39,369 bases of DNA from an uncultured Eggerthellaceae bacterium (GTDB lineage Bacteria; Actinomycetota; Coriobacteriia; Coriobacteriales; Eggerthellaceae), in contig CAJUSF010000004.1 of NCBI GenBank assembly GCA_910588945.1, positions 1 through 39,369 on the forward strand, written 5' to 3'. The position numbers and the translations under genes were made by a program. The notes under the pieces are model-generated. The model had not been told where the DNA came from. It did not search any database and saw nothing but the letters and a program-made list of their open reading frames with translations. Of this stretch, positions 26,030 through 34,360 are shown in pieces; positions within the stretch are counted from its first letter, which is position 1; every line of letters starts with the position of its first letter.

Positions 26030-27067
26030 TTGCAGGTAGGCTGGATTTTAGATAGATCTCTTTCGGATTCGAGTCGGGCGGTTGTTGCTGCGCGTTATAT
26101 ACGCGTAGTCACTTTGATAGCCGTGCTCTTCTTATCTCTTTTGCTACTTTCATCTTGCGGTGGTGGACAAAGCGCTGGGTCGACCTCGCCTTCAGGCGGC
26201 GAGCCTTCGCAAGGTGGTGCGGCATCTGCATCCGGGCAGACATCGGGGCCAACCTACAGTGAGCCTTCTCAAGTGATGCTTTCTGCATTTGACTCCGCGT
26301 CAGCGCAGGTGGTTGGATCGGGTGCGATAGATGTCTCCAACGCTAATTTGGGCTATGTCGGCGCTACTGTTGTGAGTTCTAGCCGCTGCAAGTTTCAAGT
26401 CGTTAAAGGCGACATGAGTTATAACTATGACATGAATATTGACGGATCTCCCATTATTGTTCCTATAAATATGGGTTCGGGTTCCTATAGATTCCGCATC
26501 ATGCAGAACACATCAGCTTCCAATTATGCTGAGGTCGGTGCACTTGATGTGGATGTTCAGCTCGATGACGAATTTGCGCCGTTTCTCCGCCCGAATATCT
26601 TTTGCAGTTACGACGCTTCCAGTGCTTGCGTGAAAAAGGCCTTTGAGCTGGCATCTGGTGCTCAAAATGAAGGGGACGTGGTCAGATCGATATATGAATG
26701 GATGGTGACATCCATCGACTACGATACTCAAAAAGCCTCCGAACTTGCGAACACATCAGGATATATTCCGAATCCGGATGAGACTTTGCAAAGCGGTTAC
26801 GGGATCTGTTTTGATTACGCATCTTTGGCGGCAGCGATGTTTCGAAGCCTTGGTATTCCATGTCAGATAATCACAGGATATGTGGATCCGGATAATCTTT
26901 ATCACGCTTGGAATATGATATATATCGACGGCCAATGGGTCAGCGCAGAGATAACGGTCGACAGCGACAAGTGGACTCGTATCGACCTGACGTTTGCCGC
27001 TGCCGATGGCGGTAATTCGAACTATACTGGGAATGGTACAACGTATACTGATAGGTATGTTTATTGA
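26030..27067 (+). CDS. Transglutaminase-like lipoprotein
   Basis: The 345-residue protein has a lipoprotein signal (hydrophobic run ending LLLLSSC, lipid Cys43), a Gly/Ser/Gln-rich linker to about residue 90, a beta-rich region, and a transglutaminase-like domain at 215-330. The catalytic triad is visible: Cys260 in GYGICFDYA, His292 in YHAWN, Asp311 in EITVDS. Such domains act as cysteine proteases or crosslinking enzymes in bacterial envelopes; the substrate is unknown. The start is TTG with AGGCGG about 5 nt upstream, and no better start precedes the signal. It lies between the phosphorelay and the pilus genes, and the next gene is 87 bp away. Confidence 0.8.
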   Translation: MQVGWILDRSLSDSSRAVVAARYIRVVTLIAVLFLSLLLLSSCGGGQSAGSTSPSGGEPSQGGAASASGQTSGPTYSEPSQVMLSAFDSASAQVVGSGAIDVSNANLGYVGATVVSSSRCKFQVVKGDMSYNYDMNIDGSPIIVPINMGSGSYRFRIMQNTSASNYAEVGALDVDVQLDDEFAPFLRPNIFCSYDASSACVKKAFELASGAQNEGDVVRSIYEWMVTSIDYDTQKASELANTSGYIPNPDETLQSGYGICFDYASLAAAMFRSLGIPCQIITGYVDPDNLYHAWNMIYIDGQWVSAEITVDSDKWTRIDLTFAAADGGNSNYTGNGTTYTDRYVY

Positions 27068-27154
27068 TGGGCGGCATGTATGGTTTGTTTCGTGCCGACA
27101 TTGCGATCGGATCCAGGCGATACGATCATATGATGCAAGGAGAGGGAGGCCATC

Positions 27155-28207
27155 TTGGCTGAAACGGTTTTGAAGAGCGCTGAAATGAAAGCGTTTTGCG
27201 AGAACGTGGCGCTGATGCTCTCTGTTGGCATACAGACCGACGAAGCGGTTCATATGCTTGCTGAGAACTCCGAGAGTAAGCCTCTCGAAGGGTTGTGCCG
27301 CAAGGTCTATATGGAATTGATCCATGGCGTAAAACTTTCCTCTGCGATGGCCTCGGCGGGGGGTTTTCCGACATACGCCATCGAGATGGTGGCAGCCAGT
27401 GAAAGAACGGGTCACGTGCAAAATACGCTCGAGTCTCTTGCGACCTATTATGACGAAGAAGCGCGTCTGATCTCGAAGATCCGCCAGTCTGTGACATATC
27501 CTGCAATCCTACTCTGTGTTATGAGTATAGTGCTGGCATTTGTGGTGGCCAACATCCTTCCGGTCTTCTTGGATGTTTACGAGAATATGGCCGGCGGCAT
27601 CACCGCGTCTTCGTTTGGAGCTGTCGATGTCGGCATCATCATCGGCTGGGTCGCTCTTGTGTTCACTTTGGTGTGCACTCTCATCGCTTTGGTGGCGCTC
27701 GTCTCAAGTCGCAGCGCTTCCGGGCGCGACCGTTTGATGCGCATGATCAATCGCATACCTGGCGCGAAAAAGGTTTTTTATACGCTTGCCCTCTCAAGAT
27801 TCACCTCCACGCTCTCTGTCTATATTGCAAGCGGCGCGAACAGTGATGATGCTATGGGGCAGGCGATATCCACGATCGAGCTCCCCGAACTCAAAGACAA
27901 AGCGACGCAGGCTCATCGTTCGATGATCGAATCGGTTCGCGCAAAGAGCCTCATTCAAGCTGTCGCCGATTATCAGGTATTTGACCCGATCCATGTCCGT
28001 ATGCTCACATTCGGCATGCGATCGGGCAGAATCGATGAGGTCCTAGAAGGGCTCTCCGAGGATCTTTTTGGAGAATCCATCGAGGGTTTTGACTCTTTGA
28101 TTGACAGGGTGGAGCCCATACTTGCGGGATTTGTCACACTTGCTGTCGGCCTGACTTTGATCGCGGTAATGCTCCCGCTTGTCGGCATGATGGGATCCAT
28201 CGGTTAG
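27155..28207 (+). CDS. pilC: Type IV pilus / type II secretion platform protein (PilC/GspF)
   Basis: The 350-residue protein has two copies of the T2SSF domain (about 10-130 and 215-335), with FCENVALMLSVGIQTDEAVHML as the first and FTSTLSVYIASGANSDDAMGQAI as the second, and membrane helices near 115-140, 160-185 and at the C-terminus. PilC is the inner-membrane platform on which pilus motors act. It is slightly shorter than typical PilC (about 400). The start is TTG, preceded by GGAGAGGGAGG. The accessory gene downstream begins 12 bp after its stop. Confidence 0.88.
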   Translation: MAETVLKSAEMKAFCENVALMLSVGIQTDEAVHMLAENSESKPLEGLCRKVYMELIHGVKLSSAMASAGGFPTYAIEMVAASERTGHVQNTLESLATYYDEEARLISKIRQSVTYPAILLCVMSIVLAFVVANILPVFLDVYENMAGGITASSFGAVDVGIIIGWVALVFTLVCTLIALVALVSSRSASGRDRLMRMINRIPGAKKVFYTLALSRFTSTLSVYIASGANSDDAMGQAISTIELPELKDKATQAHRSMIESVRAKSLIQAVADYQVFDPIHVRMLTFGMRSGRIDEVLEGLSEDLFGESIEGFDSLIDRVEPILAGFVTLAVGLTLIAVMLPLVGMMGSIG

Positions 28208-28219
28208 GGAAGCGCGGAC

Positions 28220-28933
28220 TTGGACGATTTCTTGAAGGACAATTCGGTCGTGACCATATATCTGGATCCGCAAGATCCAGATGATGGCAGCGCGCGTGCT
28301 GATGCAGCTGATGTTCCGGTCGCTTCGGATAGTGCCTCTATCGGTGGGGGCATTCAGCTGCCTGTGGAGGTGCTTGCGCAAGAGACCGAGGAGAGTCCTT
28401 CGGATGTCACTGTGGATGTGCCGGATGAGGTACCCGTAAAGATATCATCAGATGCGATCGATGATGAAGGTGGCGAGGACGGACCGTCCTCTGATATCAA
28501 CGATGGTCTCGATGATGCACACGTGCAGTCAAGCTCGGTGCCGGTTGTCAATCCAAGGCGCGCGCCTAGAGTGAATCCCGTCAGCTTGGATTCTGAGACA
28601 GACAAGTACGGTGTCTACCAAGATGCGGTCAGTTCATCAAATACGCTCGGAATCGGGCTAGTTTTGCTGCTTTGCGCCATCGCGCTTATCGTGGCTTTGT
28701 GGGTTGGTTTTGGATTCATTGCTGATCAGGCCAAAGAGCAGGGAGCGCAGACGCTTCGCGACAGCATCATCGACGCATCCATGCAGTGTTTTGCGATAGA
28801 GGGATACTATCCGCCTTCCTTGGAGTATCTTCAGGAGAACTACGGCTTGTCGGTCAACGAAGATGACTATCTGGTGGTCTATGTTGCTTTTGCCAGCAAT
28901 GTTCCGCCGACTGTGGATGTGAGGATGCGATGA
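28220..28933 (+). CDS. Pilus-associated membrane protein with acidic cytoplasmic region
   Basis: The 237-residue protein has about 140 residues of acidic, low-complexity N-terminus (Asp/Glu/Ser/Val rich), one membrane helix (about 143-165) and a compact 70-residue C-terminal domain (QTLRDSIIDASMQCFAIEGYYPP, then LEYLQENYGLSVNEDDYLVVY). That C-terminal domain resembles small proteins of type IV pilus operons in clostridia and other actinobacteria, where a similar YPPSLEYLxENYGL stretch recurs (from memory, not searched). The start is TTG with GGGA about 10 nt upstream. Its stop overlaps the next start as ATGA, so translation is coupled. It lacks a prepilin cleavage motif. Confidence 0.6.
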   Translation: MDDFLKDNSVVTIYLDPQDPDDGSARADAADVPVASDSASIGGGIQLPVEVLAQETEESPSDVTVDVPDEVPVKISSDAIDDEGGEDGPSSDINDGLDDAHVQSSSVPVVNPRRAPRVNPVSLDSETDKYGVYQDAVSSSNTLGIGLVLLLCAIALIVALWVGFGFIADQAKEQGAQTLRDSIIDASMQCFAIEGYYPPSLEYLQENYGLSVNEDDYLVVYVAFASNVPPTVDVRMR

Positions 28934-29394
28934 AGAATACTACTGCATCCAGAATCCCGTCCTTGGTGCTGTTTGCGCTTTTCATAATAGTGCTCCTGAT
29001 CGCGCTCGTTGCCGGCGTTCGGGCTTACAGTTCCATAGTCAATGAGGGCGACAATGCCGATGAGCAGCGATTCGCCAATGGGCTTATCATCAACAGCGTC
29101 CGTGCGATGGATTCTTATGCCTCGATCCAGGAAGGGCAAGGACCTCAAGGCAAGTCAATCGTGTTGCTCGAGAATACAGATGCTGGTTTCTTCGAGACTC
29201 GAATATATCTTTGGCAAGGAGAGGTCATACTTGAGTTCGCATCGAGTTATGAGCCTTATCAGCCTTCAAGAGGAACGAAGCTCATGGATTCTCAGACGTT
29301 CGATATCGTACTCGAACCGGGAATTCTTCATGTCACCACCGATGAGGGAACCACCGATATCGCCATTCGGTCGAACGGATCGGGGGTGAGATGA
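28930..29394 (+). CDS. Small single-TM protein of the pilus operon (DUF4860-like)
   Basis: The 154-residue protein has an N-terminal membrane helix (about 10-30), a helical stretch (NADEQRFANGLIINSVRAMDSY) and a beta-rich C-terminal part. This resembles DUF4860-type proteins found in type IV pilus operons, though I recognise it only loosely. It overlaps its neighbours on both sides by 4 bp (ATGA), so the genes are tightly coupled. Its size and topology fit a minor pilin or assembly factor, but no standard prepilin peptidase motif is present. Confidence 0.5.
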   Translation: MKNTTASRIPSLVLFALFIIVLLIALVAGVRAYSSIVNEGDNADEQRFANGLIINSVRAMDSYASIQEGQGPQGKSIVLLENTDAGFFETRIYLWQGEVILEFASSYEPYQPSRGTKLMDSQTFDIVLEPGILHVTTDEGTTDIAIRSNGSGVR

Positions 29395-29888
29395 TGGCAG
29401 GTCGTTCTTTGCGAGAAATGGTAGCGCGCAGGCAGGATCAGGTCGATCTTGACGGTGATCCGAATGAGGTGCGCATCATCCGCACATCCGTACAAAGGGA
29501 ACCTAGGCGCTCCACGTTCGTGGTTGAGGCTTTGCTGCTGTTCATGTGTTTGATGATCGTCATTGCGGTTTCGATCTCTGTTATAGCGTTTTCCGCCTCA
29601 ATGGGTGCGGGTGCGGCTCATAAAGAGGCTGGAATCGTGATGGCTACGAATATTGCCGAACAATTCGCCTCTGACCCAACATCGCTTCAAGAAAGTTATG
29701 TTCAGGGTGATTACGCGGCGGATTGCGCGGTAGAGGTTTCAATGGACAATGCTGGCACGCTCTATGATGCCACGATCGTCATCAGCTGGCAGGATGACGA
29801 GATATACACGCTTCATACCTCGCAGTATGTGAGCCACACGCATTCCGGCGCATCGAATTTGTCGGATGATGATGGGCAGGTGATGTAA
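29391..29888 (+). CDS. Pseudopilin-like protein
   Basis: The 165-residue protein has a basic N-terminus of about 40 residues, then RRSTFVVEALLLFMCLMIVIAV. This resembles a class III (prepilin) signal, with Glu five residues after a possible cleavage site and a long hydrophobic helix beginning directly. The usual Gly before the site is replaced by Ser. The C-terminal 90 residues are soluble and beta-rich. It overlaps the previous gene (ATGA) and the next one (TAATG). Function as a minor pilin is inferred from this and from its place in the cluster. Confidence 0.55.
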   Translation: MMAGRSLREMVARRQDQVDLDGDPNEVRIIRTSVQREPRRSTFVVEALLLFMCLMIVIAVSISVIAFSASMGAGAAHKEAGIVMATNIAEQFASDPTSLQESYVQGDYAADCAVEVSMDNAGTLYDATIVISWQDDEIYTLHTSQYVSHTHSGASNLSDDDGQVM

Positions 29889-30679
29889 TGGCTCGTTATC
29901 AGGCATCGATGAAGATGGGCGCATTGAATCTTTTGATTCTGATCATCGCTCTTAGCTTGACGGTATTAAGCGTGCTCACGCTTGTCACCGCTCATGCCAA
30001 TGAAACTTTGGCACAGAAGCAAGCAGACTCCGTAACAGAGACTTACGCAGAAGAGATCGCAGGACAGGCCTTCTTGGCTTCATTGGATAAAAAGCTTGCG
30101 CCTTCAAAGTCGGCCGGATCTGTAGCTTCAGGGCTGAATTCTGCTTTGAGGTTGTCTTTGCAGGATCTAGCGAACGAGGCTTGCGAGAAGGCTATGCAGA
30201 CCTCATCTGATGTTGAGCTGTCATCAGAGGCGAAGCTTTTGAGCATCAAGGAGCTCTACGTTGAAATGAAAGTATCGTTTGATCTTCGCAACGATCTAAA
30301 CAGCCTTGGTGATAACAGTGCGCGCTCATCGAGAGACGATGAGGATAGCGATGAGGCATCTAAAGGTGCTGGGGAAGAGGTTATCGAAGACGAAACGATC
30401 ACCGGAGGCGGTGACCGGGGTTCTGTTGAGGATACAGGTGATGTCGGGGAGAGCTTCGACATGGAGCCGATCGTTGATAGCAGTCAATATTATCTGTCGA
30501 TGGCGCGTGCTTTGGAAGAATGCGTCGGCGGCGTGAGCCTTAGCGTGAACACTTCCACGGGAAGAAATCTGTCCGTTTTGATAGGGATCAAGTCAGACGG
30601 TGATTATGTTGTTATGTCTTGGAAGAATTCCAAGATCTGGTATGCGGATGAGAAGAAAGAGACGCTTTGGATGGGCTGA
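29888..30679 (+). CDS. Single-TM extracellular protein of the pilus operon
   Basis: The 263-residue protein has a short basic N-terminus, one membrane helix (about 11-33), a helical region (LAQKQADSVTETYAEEIAGQA), an acidic low-complexity stretch rich in Asp/Glu/Ser/Gly (about 145-195) and a C-terminal beta segment. The layout, a TM helix followed by an Ala/Glu-rich helix, is like PilX/GspK-type minor pilins, but no clear family signature is seen. It overlaps the preceding stop codon (TAATG) and is followed by pilT after 86 bp. Confidence 0.5.
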   Translation: MARYQASMKMGALNLLILIIALSLTVLSVLTLVTAHANETLAQKQADSVTETYAEEIAGQAFLASLDKKLAPSKSAGSVASGLNSALRLSLQDLANEACEKAMQTSSDVELSSEAKLLSIKELYVEMKVSFDLRNDLNSLGDNSARSSRDDEDSDEASKGAGEEVIEDETITGGGDRGSVEDTGDVGESFDMEPIVDSSQYYLSMARALEECVGGVSLSVNTSTGRNLSVLIGIKSDGDYVVMSWKNSKIWYADEKKETLWMG

Positions 30680-30765
30680 TCGGGTGTAGCGGCCAAGTGT
30701 TTGGGATTGATTGCAAGTTTGAGCGTCGCATGCGCGCAAGCGACAAGCGATAAGAAGGAGCAGAA

Positions 30766-31839
30766 ATGAGACTCGAAGAACTGTTGCACAAAATGGTGGG
30801 ATCGAAGGCGTCCGATGTTTTCATTGTTGCGGGTCTTCCGATCTCGTATAAGATCGGCGGATACCAACAGCGCATGGAGATGGCTCCATTGATGCCGGCG
30901 GATACCAAGGAGATCATTCATCAGATCTATACATTGGCACATCGTGACATGATTCCTTTTGAGAATGCACGCAACCATGATGATGATTTCTCCTTTGCGG
31001 TTCCCGGTACCGGAAGATTTCGTGTGAACGTTTTCCGTCAGAGAGGATCATATGGTGCGATCATTCGCGTCATTCCGTTCGAGCTCCCGACGGCTGCAGG
31101 CTATAACATCCCTGATAGCGTCATGCGTCTTGCTGACCTTCAAAAAGGCCTCGTACTCGTGACCGGACCTGCAGGCGCGGGTAAGTCATCAACGCTTGCA
31201 TGCCTTATCGATGACATCAACAAGCATCGCTCGGGTCATATCATCACGATGGAGGACCCGATCGAGTATGTACATTCGCATGATAAGTGCATCGTTACGC
31301 AGCGCGAAGTGCCGACGGATATATCAACCTTCCAAGAGGCCATGAGAAGCGCCCTGCGTGAGTCTCCTGACATTATGTTGTTGGGAGAGATGCGTGACCC
31401 TGAGACTATCGCTACAGCTATGACAGCGGCTGAGATGGCACAGCTTCTCTTCTCTACTTTGCATACGACAAGCGCGGCGAATACGATCGATAGGATCATT
31501 GATGCGTTTACCGCAAGCCAGCAACACCAGATTCGAATGCAGCTATCTATGGTGTTACAGGCTGTTGTGAGCCAGCAGCTTGTTCAAACCGTCGACGGAC
31601 GCGTTGTGCCCGCATTCGAGATAATGATCTCGACACCTGCCATCAGAAACCTTATCCGCGAGGGTAAGACGCATCAGATCGATAGCATCATCGCCTCGAG
31701 CGCGGAGGAGGGAATGATCACTATGGATCAGAGCCTGTATGCGCTTGTTGTTAATCGTGTCATAACGAAGGAGACTGCGCTGCAGCACGCCATCCATCAA
31801 GAGGCACTGAAGACGCGTTTTGAGGTGGAGGGCGTTTAG
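30766..31839 (+). CDS. pilT: Type IV pilus retraction ATPase PilT
   Basis: The 357-residue secretion ATPase has Walker A GPAGAGKSST (about 134-143), Walker B LLGEMRDPETI (about 205), an Asp box (DDDFSFAVPGTGRFRVNVF) and a His box (STLHTTSAANTIDRIID). The C-terminal AIRNLIREGKTHQ (from about 291) contains the AIRNLIRE motif that identifies PilT rather than PilB and is needed for retraction. Length is normal. AAGGAG precedes the ATG. It is the only pilus ATPase in the window. Confidence 0.95.
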   Translation: MRLEELLHKMVGSKASDVFIVAGLPISYKIGGYQQRMEMAPLMPADTKEIIHQIYTLAHRDMIPFENARNHDDDFSFAVPGTGRFRVNVFRQRGSYGAIIRVIPFELPTAAGYNIPDSVMRLADLQKGLVLVTGPAGAGKSSTLACLIDDINKHRSGHIITMEDPIEYVHSHDKCIVTQREVPTDISTFQEAMRSALRESPDIMLLGEMRDPETIATAMTAAEMAQLLFSTLHTTSAANTIDRIIDAFTASQQHQIRMQLSMVLQAVVSQQLVQTVDGRVVPAFEIMISTPAIRNLIREGKTHQIDSIIASSAEEGMITMDQSLYALVVNRVITKETALQHAIHQEALKTRFEVEGV

Positions 31840-31974
31840 AGATCAAGCTCTTTTCGCCTTGCGTTGCTACTGAGCGCTGTTAGCGATCGTGATGCATGTG
31901 CATGAATAGTCTATGATGCAGCTTCATCTTTAGCGCATCTGCACGATTCGGTTTTTTAATTTTTGGACCCATTG

Positions 31975-32008
31975 AGGACCCTCTAGTTTACAGGGGGGTC
32001 CTTCTTTT
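31975..32008 (+). terminator. Strong terminator after pilT
   Basis: AGGACCCTC (31975-31983) pairs with GGGGGTCCT (31994-32002), followed by TCTTTTATT. It separates the pilus cluster from the sipW operon. The rest of the 388-bp gap (31840-32227) shows no gene, only an AT-rich control region. Confidence 0.85.
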
Positions 32009-32137
32009 ATTGGATCGCCTTTTATAGTGGCTTCGATGTTTTGGTGCTTTGCATGTTCGGCTCGGCTCATCATTTCTCCTTAGCGATTGCTGGGTTTCAA
32101 ACTTATGTTCGATGTTACTCATTTATACATCGAATAT

Positions 32138-32198
32138 ATTGAAAAATCAATAATAACTATTGAAAATACTGTAATCATATGTATAATACATTGAAAAT
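32138..32198 (+). promoter_or_regulatory. Promoter of the sipW operon with three phased ATTGAAAAT repeats
   Basis: TTGAAA (32160-32165), a 16-bp spacer and a perfect TATAAT (32182-32187) make the best promoter in the window. The element ATTGAAAA(A)T occurs at 32138, 32159 and 32190. The starts are 21 and 31 bp apart, close to two and three helical turns. The second copy supplies the -35 box and the third lies at the expected transcription start, so a regulator bound to them would control the promoter. Confidence 0.7.
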
Positions 32199-32227
32199 AA
32201 TCTAGTAATAGGAGGTGAACGGGTAAT

Positions 32228-32263
32228 ATGGGATTGAATCCATTCTTTGGAGCTGACCCGTGA
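32228..32263 (+). CDS. 11-codon leader ORF before sipW
   Basis: An ideal Shine-Dalgarno sequence AGGAGGTGA (32210-32218) precedes an ATG at 32228 by 9 nt. The frame encodes MGLNPFFGADP and stops with TGA at 32261-32263, overlapping the GTG start of the signal peptidase gene as GTGA. The signal peptidase itself has only a shorter GGAG. A leader peptide that couples translation into the operon is a reasonable reading; the peptide itself has no recognised function. Confidence 0.5.
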   Translation: MGLNPFFGADP

Positions 32264-32805
32264 GAGCGCTGAGGGCTTTTGTCGGGAGTGTTCTTGTTTT
32301 TGAGGTCTTGCTGCCTGTGGTCTATCTTGCAGTGGTGTTTGGTGGGTGTCTTTTTGGGATATCCACGTACGTCATCGAGTCTGGCTCAATGGAGCCAAGC
32401 ATACAGGTAGGTTCTCTGGTCTATGTGAACAATGATCTTGAAGCAAGCGAACTCGCACCCGACGAAGTCATTGCTTTTAGGGTCGATGGAGCAAACGCAG
32501 AGGTTTGCACTCACAGAATCATCGCTAATGATATCGAGTCCCAAGCTGTTAGCACAAAAGGCGATAACAATAAGGAGATAGACGCCACACCTATTCCTTA
32601 TGCGAACATCATCGGGCGCGTTGTATATAGAATACCTTATTTGGGGTTCATCGCGTATTTCGTATCTTCGTACCGCATTGTGATCTTTTTTGCCTATGTG
32701 CTCATTCTTGTCTCGACATTTCTTTTGTACCGCTCCATCTCAAAAAGGAAATCAGACTATGGAAAAAGGAGAAGGAATACCTATGGCATCAAACAATATT
32801 GTTGA
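32260..32805 (+). CDS. sipW: Signal peptidase I, SipW/ER type
   Basis: The 181-residue membrane protease has an N-terminal helix (about 10-32), the catalytic Ser43 in ESGSMEPSI, and His85 in CTHRII in place of the Lys of ordinary bacterial enzymes. This Ser-His pair defines the SipW/ER-type group, which in Bacillus processes TasA and TapA. KGDNNKEID follows as in the family, and a C-terminal membrane helix lies at about 140-165. Start GTG has GGAG 7 nt upstream. The gene overlaps both the leader ORF and, by 23 bp, the TasA-like gene, showing tight coupling with a likely substrate. Confidence 0.92.
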   Translation: MRALRAFVGSVLVFEVLLPVVYLAVVFGGCLFGISTYVIESGSMEPSIQVGSLVYVNNDLEASELAPDEVIAFRVDGANAEVCTHRIIANDIESQAVSTKGDNNKEIDATPIPYANIIGRVVYRIPYLGFIAYFVSSYRIVIFFAYVLILVSTFLLYRSISKRKSDYGKRRRNTYGIKQYC

Positions 32806-33442
32806 GAAAAGCGATCGCAAGGTAAAAGGAACGAAGCGACTGGCGGCCGGTCTTGTAGCCGCATCTCTTACAGCCGCTCTTGCGATCGGAGGATCGATCG
32901 CATATCTGACAGACACCGATATGATCCAAAATCAGTTCAGCTTGGATACAAACCTGTCCATTGCTTTGGAAGAAGCGAATTTCGATGAGGAATCCGCAAA
33001 GGGGCTGCTACCGACACAAGAGGTAACAAAGGACCCTAAGGTTATCAACGACGGATCAGTTGATGCGTATATAGCGGCAACCGTTAAGGTCCCGGTGATG
33101 TCGGGCAAGGTCCTCAACGCCGATAACAAGATCGACAATGTGGTTGATCTCGATCTGTACGCATATGAACTTGGTGAGGGATGGACTTTGTATGGCACCC
33201 CTACCATCGAAGACGGTTTTAAGACCTACACCTACATCTATAGCGATGTTCTCGGTGGCACAGCGAAAACGAATGCGATCTTTGATTCTGTGAAAGTCGT
33301 CAATTTCACAGAGGATCCCGGACTTGATGATGTGAACATCGACATCACCGCATATGCCATCCAATCTCATGGCTTTAACTCAGCAGAGGCTGCCTACGAA
33401 GCGTATAAGACGCAAAGCGCTGCAGCGGTTATCGCAGAATGA
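32783..33442 (+). CDS. TasA/CalY-like secreted protein with SipW-type signal
   Basis: The 219-residue protein has a basic N-terminus, a hydrophobic stretch (20-40) and the motif AYLTDTDMIQNQFSL (40-54), which is the typical signal region of SipW-dependent proteins of the TasA/camelysin family. The remainder is beta-rich, with a LLPTQEVTKDPKVINDGSVDAYIAATVKV stretch that matches the TasA-like pattern of conserved Tyr/Asn around an early strand. In Bacillus such proteins form matrix fibres. The ATG at 32783 is chosen for GAAGGA 6 nt upstream; it starts inside sipW. There is no C-terminal sorting signal. A perfect 12-bp hairpin follows the gene. Confidence 0.8.
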   Translation: MASNNIVEKSDRKVKGTKRLAAGLVAASLTAALAIGGSIAYLTDTDMIQNQFSLDTNLSIALEEANFDEESAKGLLPTQEVTKDPKVINDGSVDAYIAATVKVPVMSGKVLNADNKIDNVVDLDLYAYELGEGWTLYGTPTIEDGFKTYTYIYSDVLGGTAKTNAIFDSVKVVNFTEDPGLDDVNIDITAYAIQSHGFNSAEAAYEAYKTQSAAAVIAE

Positions 33443-33471
33443 GATGTCTTGTAGAAACGATGTCGAATCGT

Positions 33472-33501
33472 CGCTCGGATCGGGGCGTTCCGATCCGAGC
33501 G
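33472..33501 (+). other. Perfect 12-bp hairpin after the TasA-like gene
   Basis: CGCTCGGATCGG (33472-33483) pairs perfectly with CCGATCCGAGCG (33490-33501) around a 6-nt loop. GGACAAAGG, not a T-run, follows and contains the ribosome binding site of the next gene. Such hairpins often stabilise the upstream message, which would give more TasA-like protein than the downstream products. Confidence 0.7.
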
Positions 33502-33517
33502 GGACAAAGGTGTGGAT

Positions 33518-34360
33518 ATGATCTTGGGAAATGACAATAGGAGTGTCGCGGGTAGAAAAGCGGCGAGCATATTGGTCCTCGCTCTTGTATGTCTGATGAT
33601 GTTTCTGGTTATGGTTGCGCTCGATTTCCTAGATGCGCAGGCTTCAGAGTCCGAAGGTGCTGTATCTATCGATCTGAAAGAGCTATCAGAGCCTGATGAG
33701 GAGCTTCACGTCGGGCAATCCGTCGATAGGCGATTCGAAATAAGCTCTATGAAAGACGAGTGTTATATAAGACTGAGAAGCGATATTGATGATATATCCG
33801 GGGCCTCGCTTTGCAGATATATGGAGCCTGAGGAAGAAGGTTGGCTTCGTTGTGATGACGGATGGTGGTATCTCAAACGTTCTTTGTCTATCGGAGGCTC
33901 AGCCACATTCTCATCTGACATGGTGATATGCGATGAACGGAATATGTCTGCGTTGCAACGCATGAATACCATTCGATTTTCAGAGACGATCACGGCAGAG
34001 GCAATAGATGCGCGTGCTGTTTTGCCTGAATGGGATTCTGGTAAGCCTTGGGACAACATCACATCGGAGGAAATGCCGCCAAAGGATACAGCTGTGCTGG
34101 GAGCAACGAACGATCCGATATCCGATGTCGATAAGACAAGAGGATTTCGTGTCCTTAAAGGTCTTGCGCAAACATCCGACGATTCCTATGCGTTTGTCAT
34201 GTCACTGCTCGCAACGCTGTTCGCCTTATGCGTAATGCTGGTTCTAGGAACAATACGTGCTAAGAGGCGTTTTGTTGCAGCGGTGGGGCCCTCTGATTAT
34301 GTAGAGAATTCCCGGGATGTCGGATCGCAATTGGAGGATGCTGATGAGAGAAAAGAATAG
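33518..34360 (+). CDS. Two-TM membrane protein of the sipW operon
   Basis: The protein (280 residues) has a TM helix at about 15-37, an extracellular domain of about 180 residues and a second TM helix at about 225-247, followed by a basic cytoplasmic tail. The extracellular part opens with GQSVDRRFEISSMKDECYIRLR, reminiscent of the strand with conserved aromatic residues in TasA-like domains, but I do not recognise the family. Two such helices around one domain suit a membrane anchor or assembly factor for the fibre. ATG at 33518 is preferred because AAAGG lies 7 nt upstream; a GTG at 33512 is too close. It overlaps the giant gene by 17 bp. Confidence 0.55.
   Translation: MILGNDNRSVAGRKAASILVLALVCLMMFLVMVALDFLDAQASESEGAVSIDLKELSEPDEELHVGQSVDRRFEISSMKDECYIRLRSDIDDISGASLCRYMEPEEEGWLRCDDGWWYLKRSLSIGGSATFSSDMVICDERNMSALQRMNTIRFSETITAEAIDARAVLPEWDSGKPWDNITSEEMPPKDTAVLGATNDPISDVDKTRGFRVLKGLAQTSDDSYAFVMSLLATLFALCVMLVLGTIRAKRRFVAAVGPSDYVENSRDVGSQLEDADERKE

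Noticed and set aside
32690..32782. Upstream ATG starts for the TasA-like gene
   Set aside because: They lie within sipW in another frame without ribosome binding sites; ATG 32783 gives a standard signal sequence.
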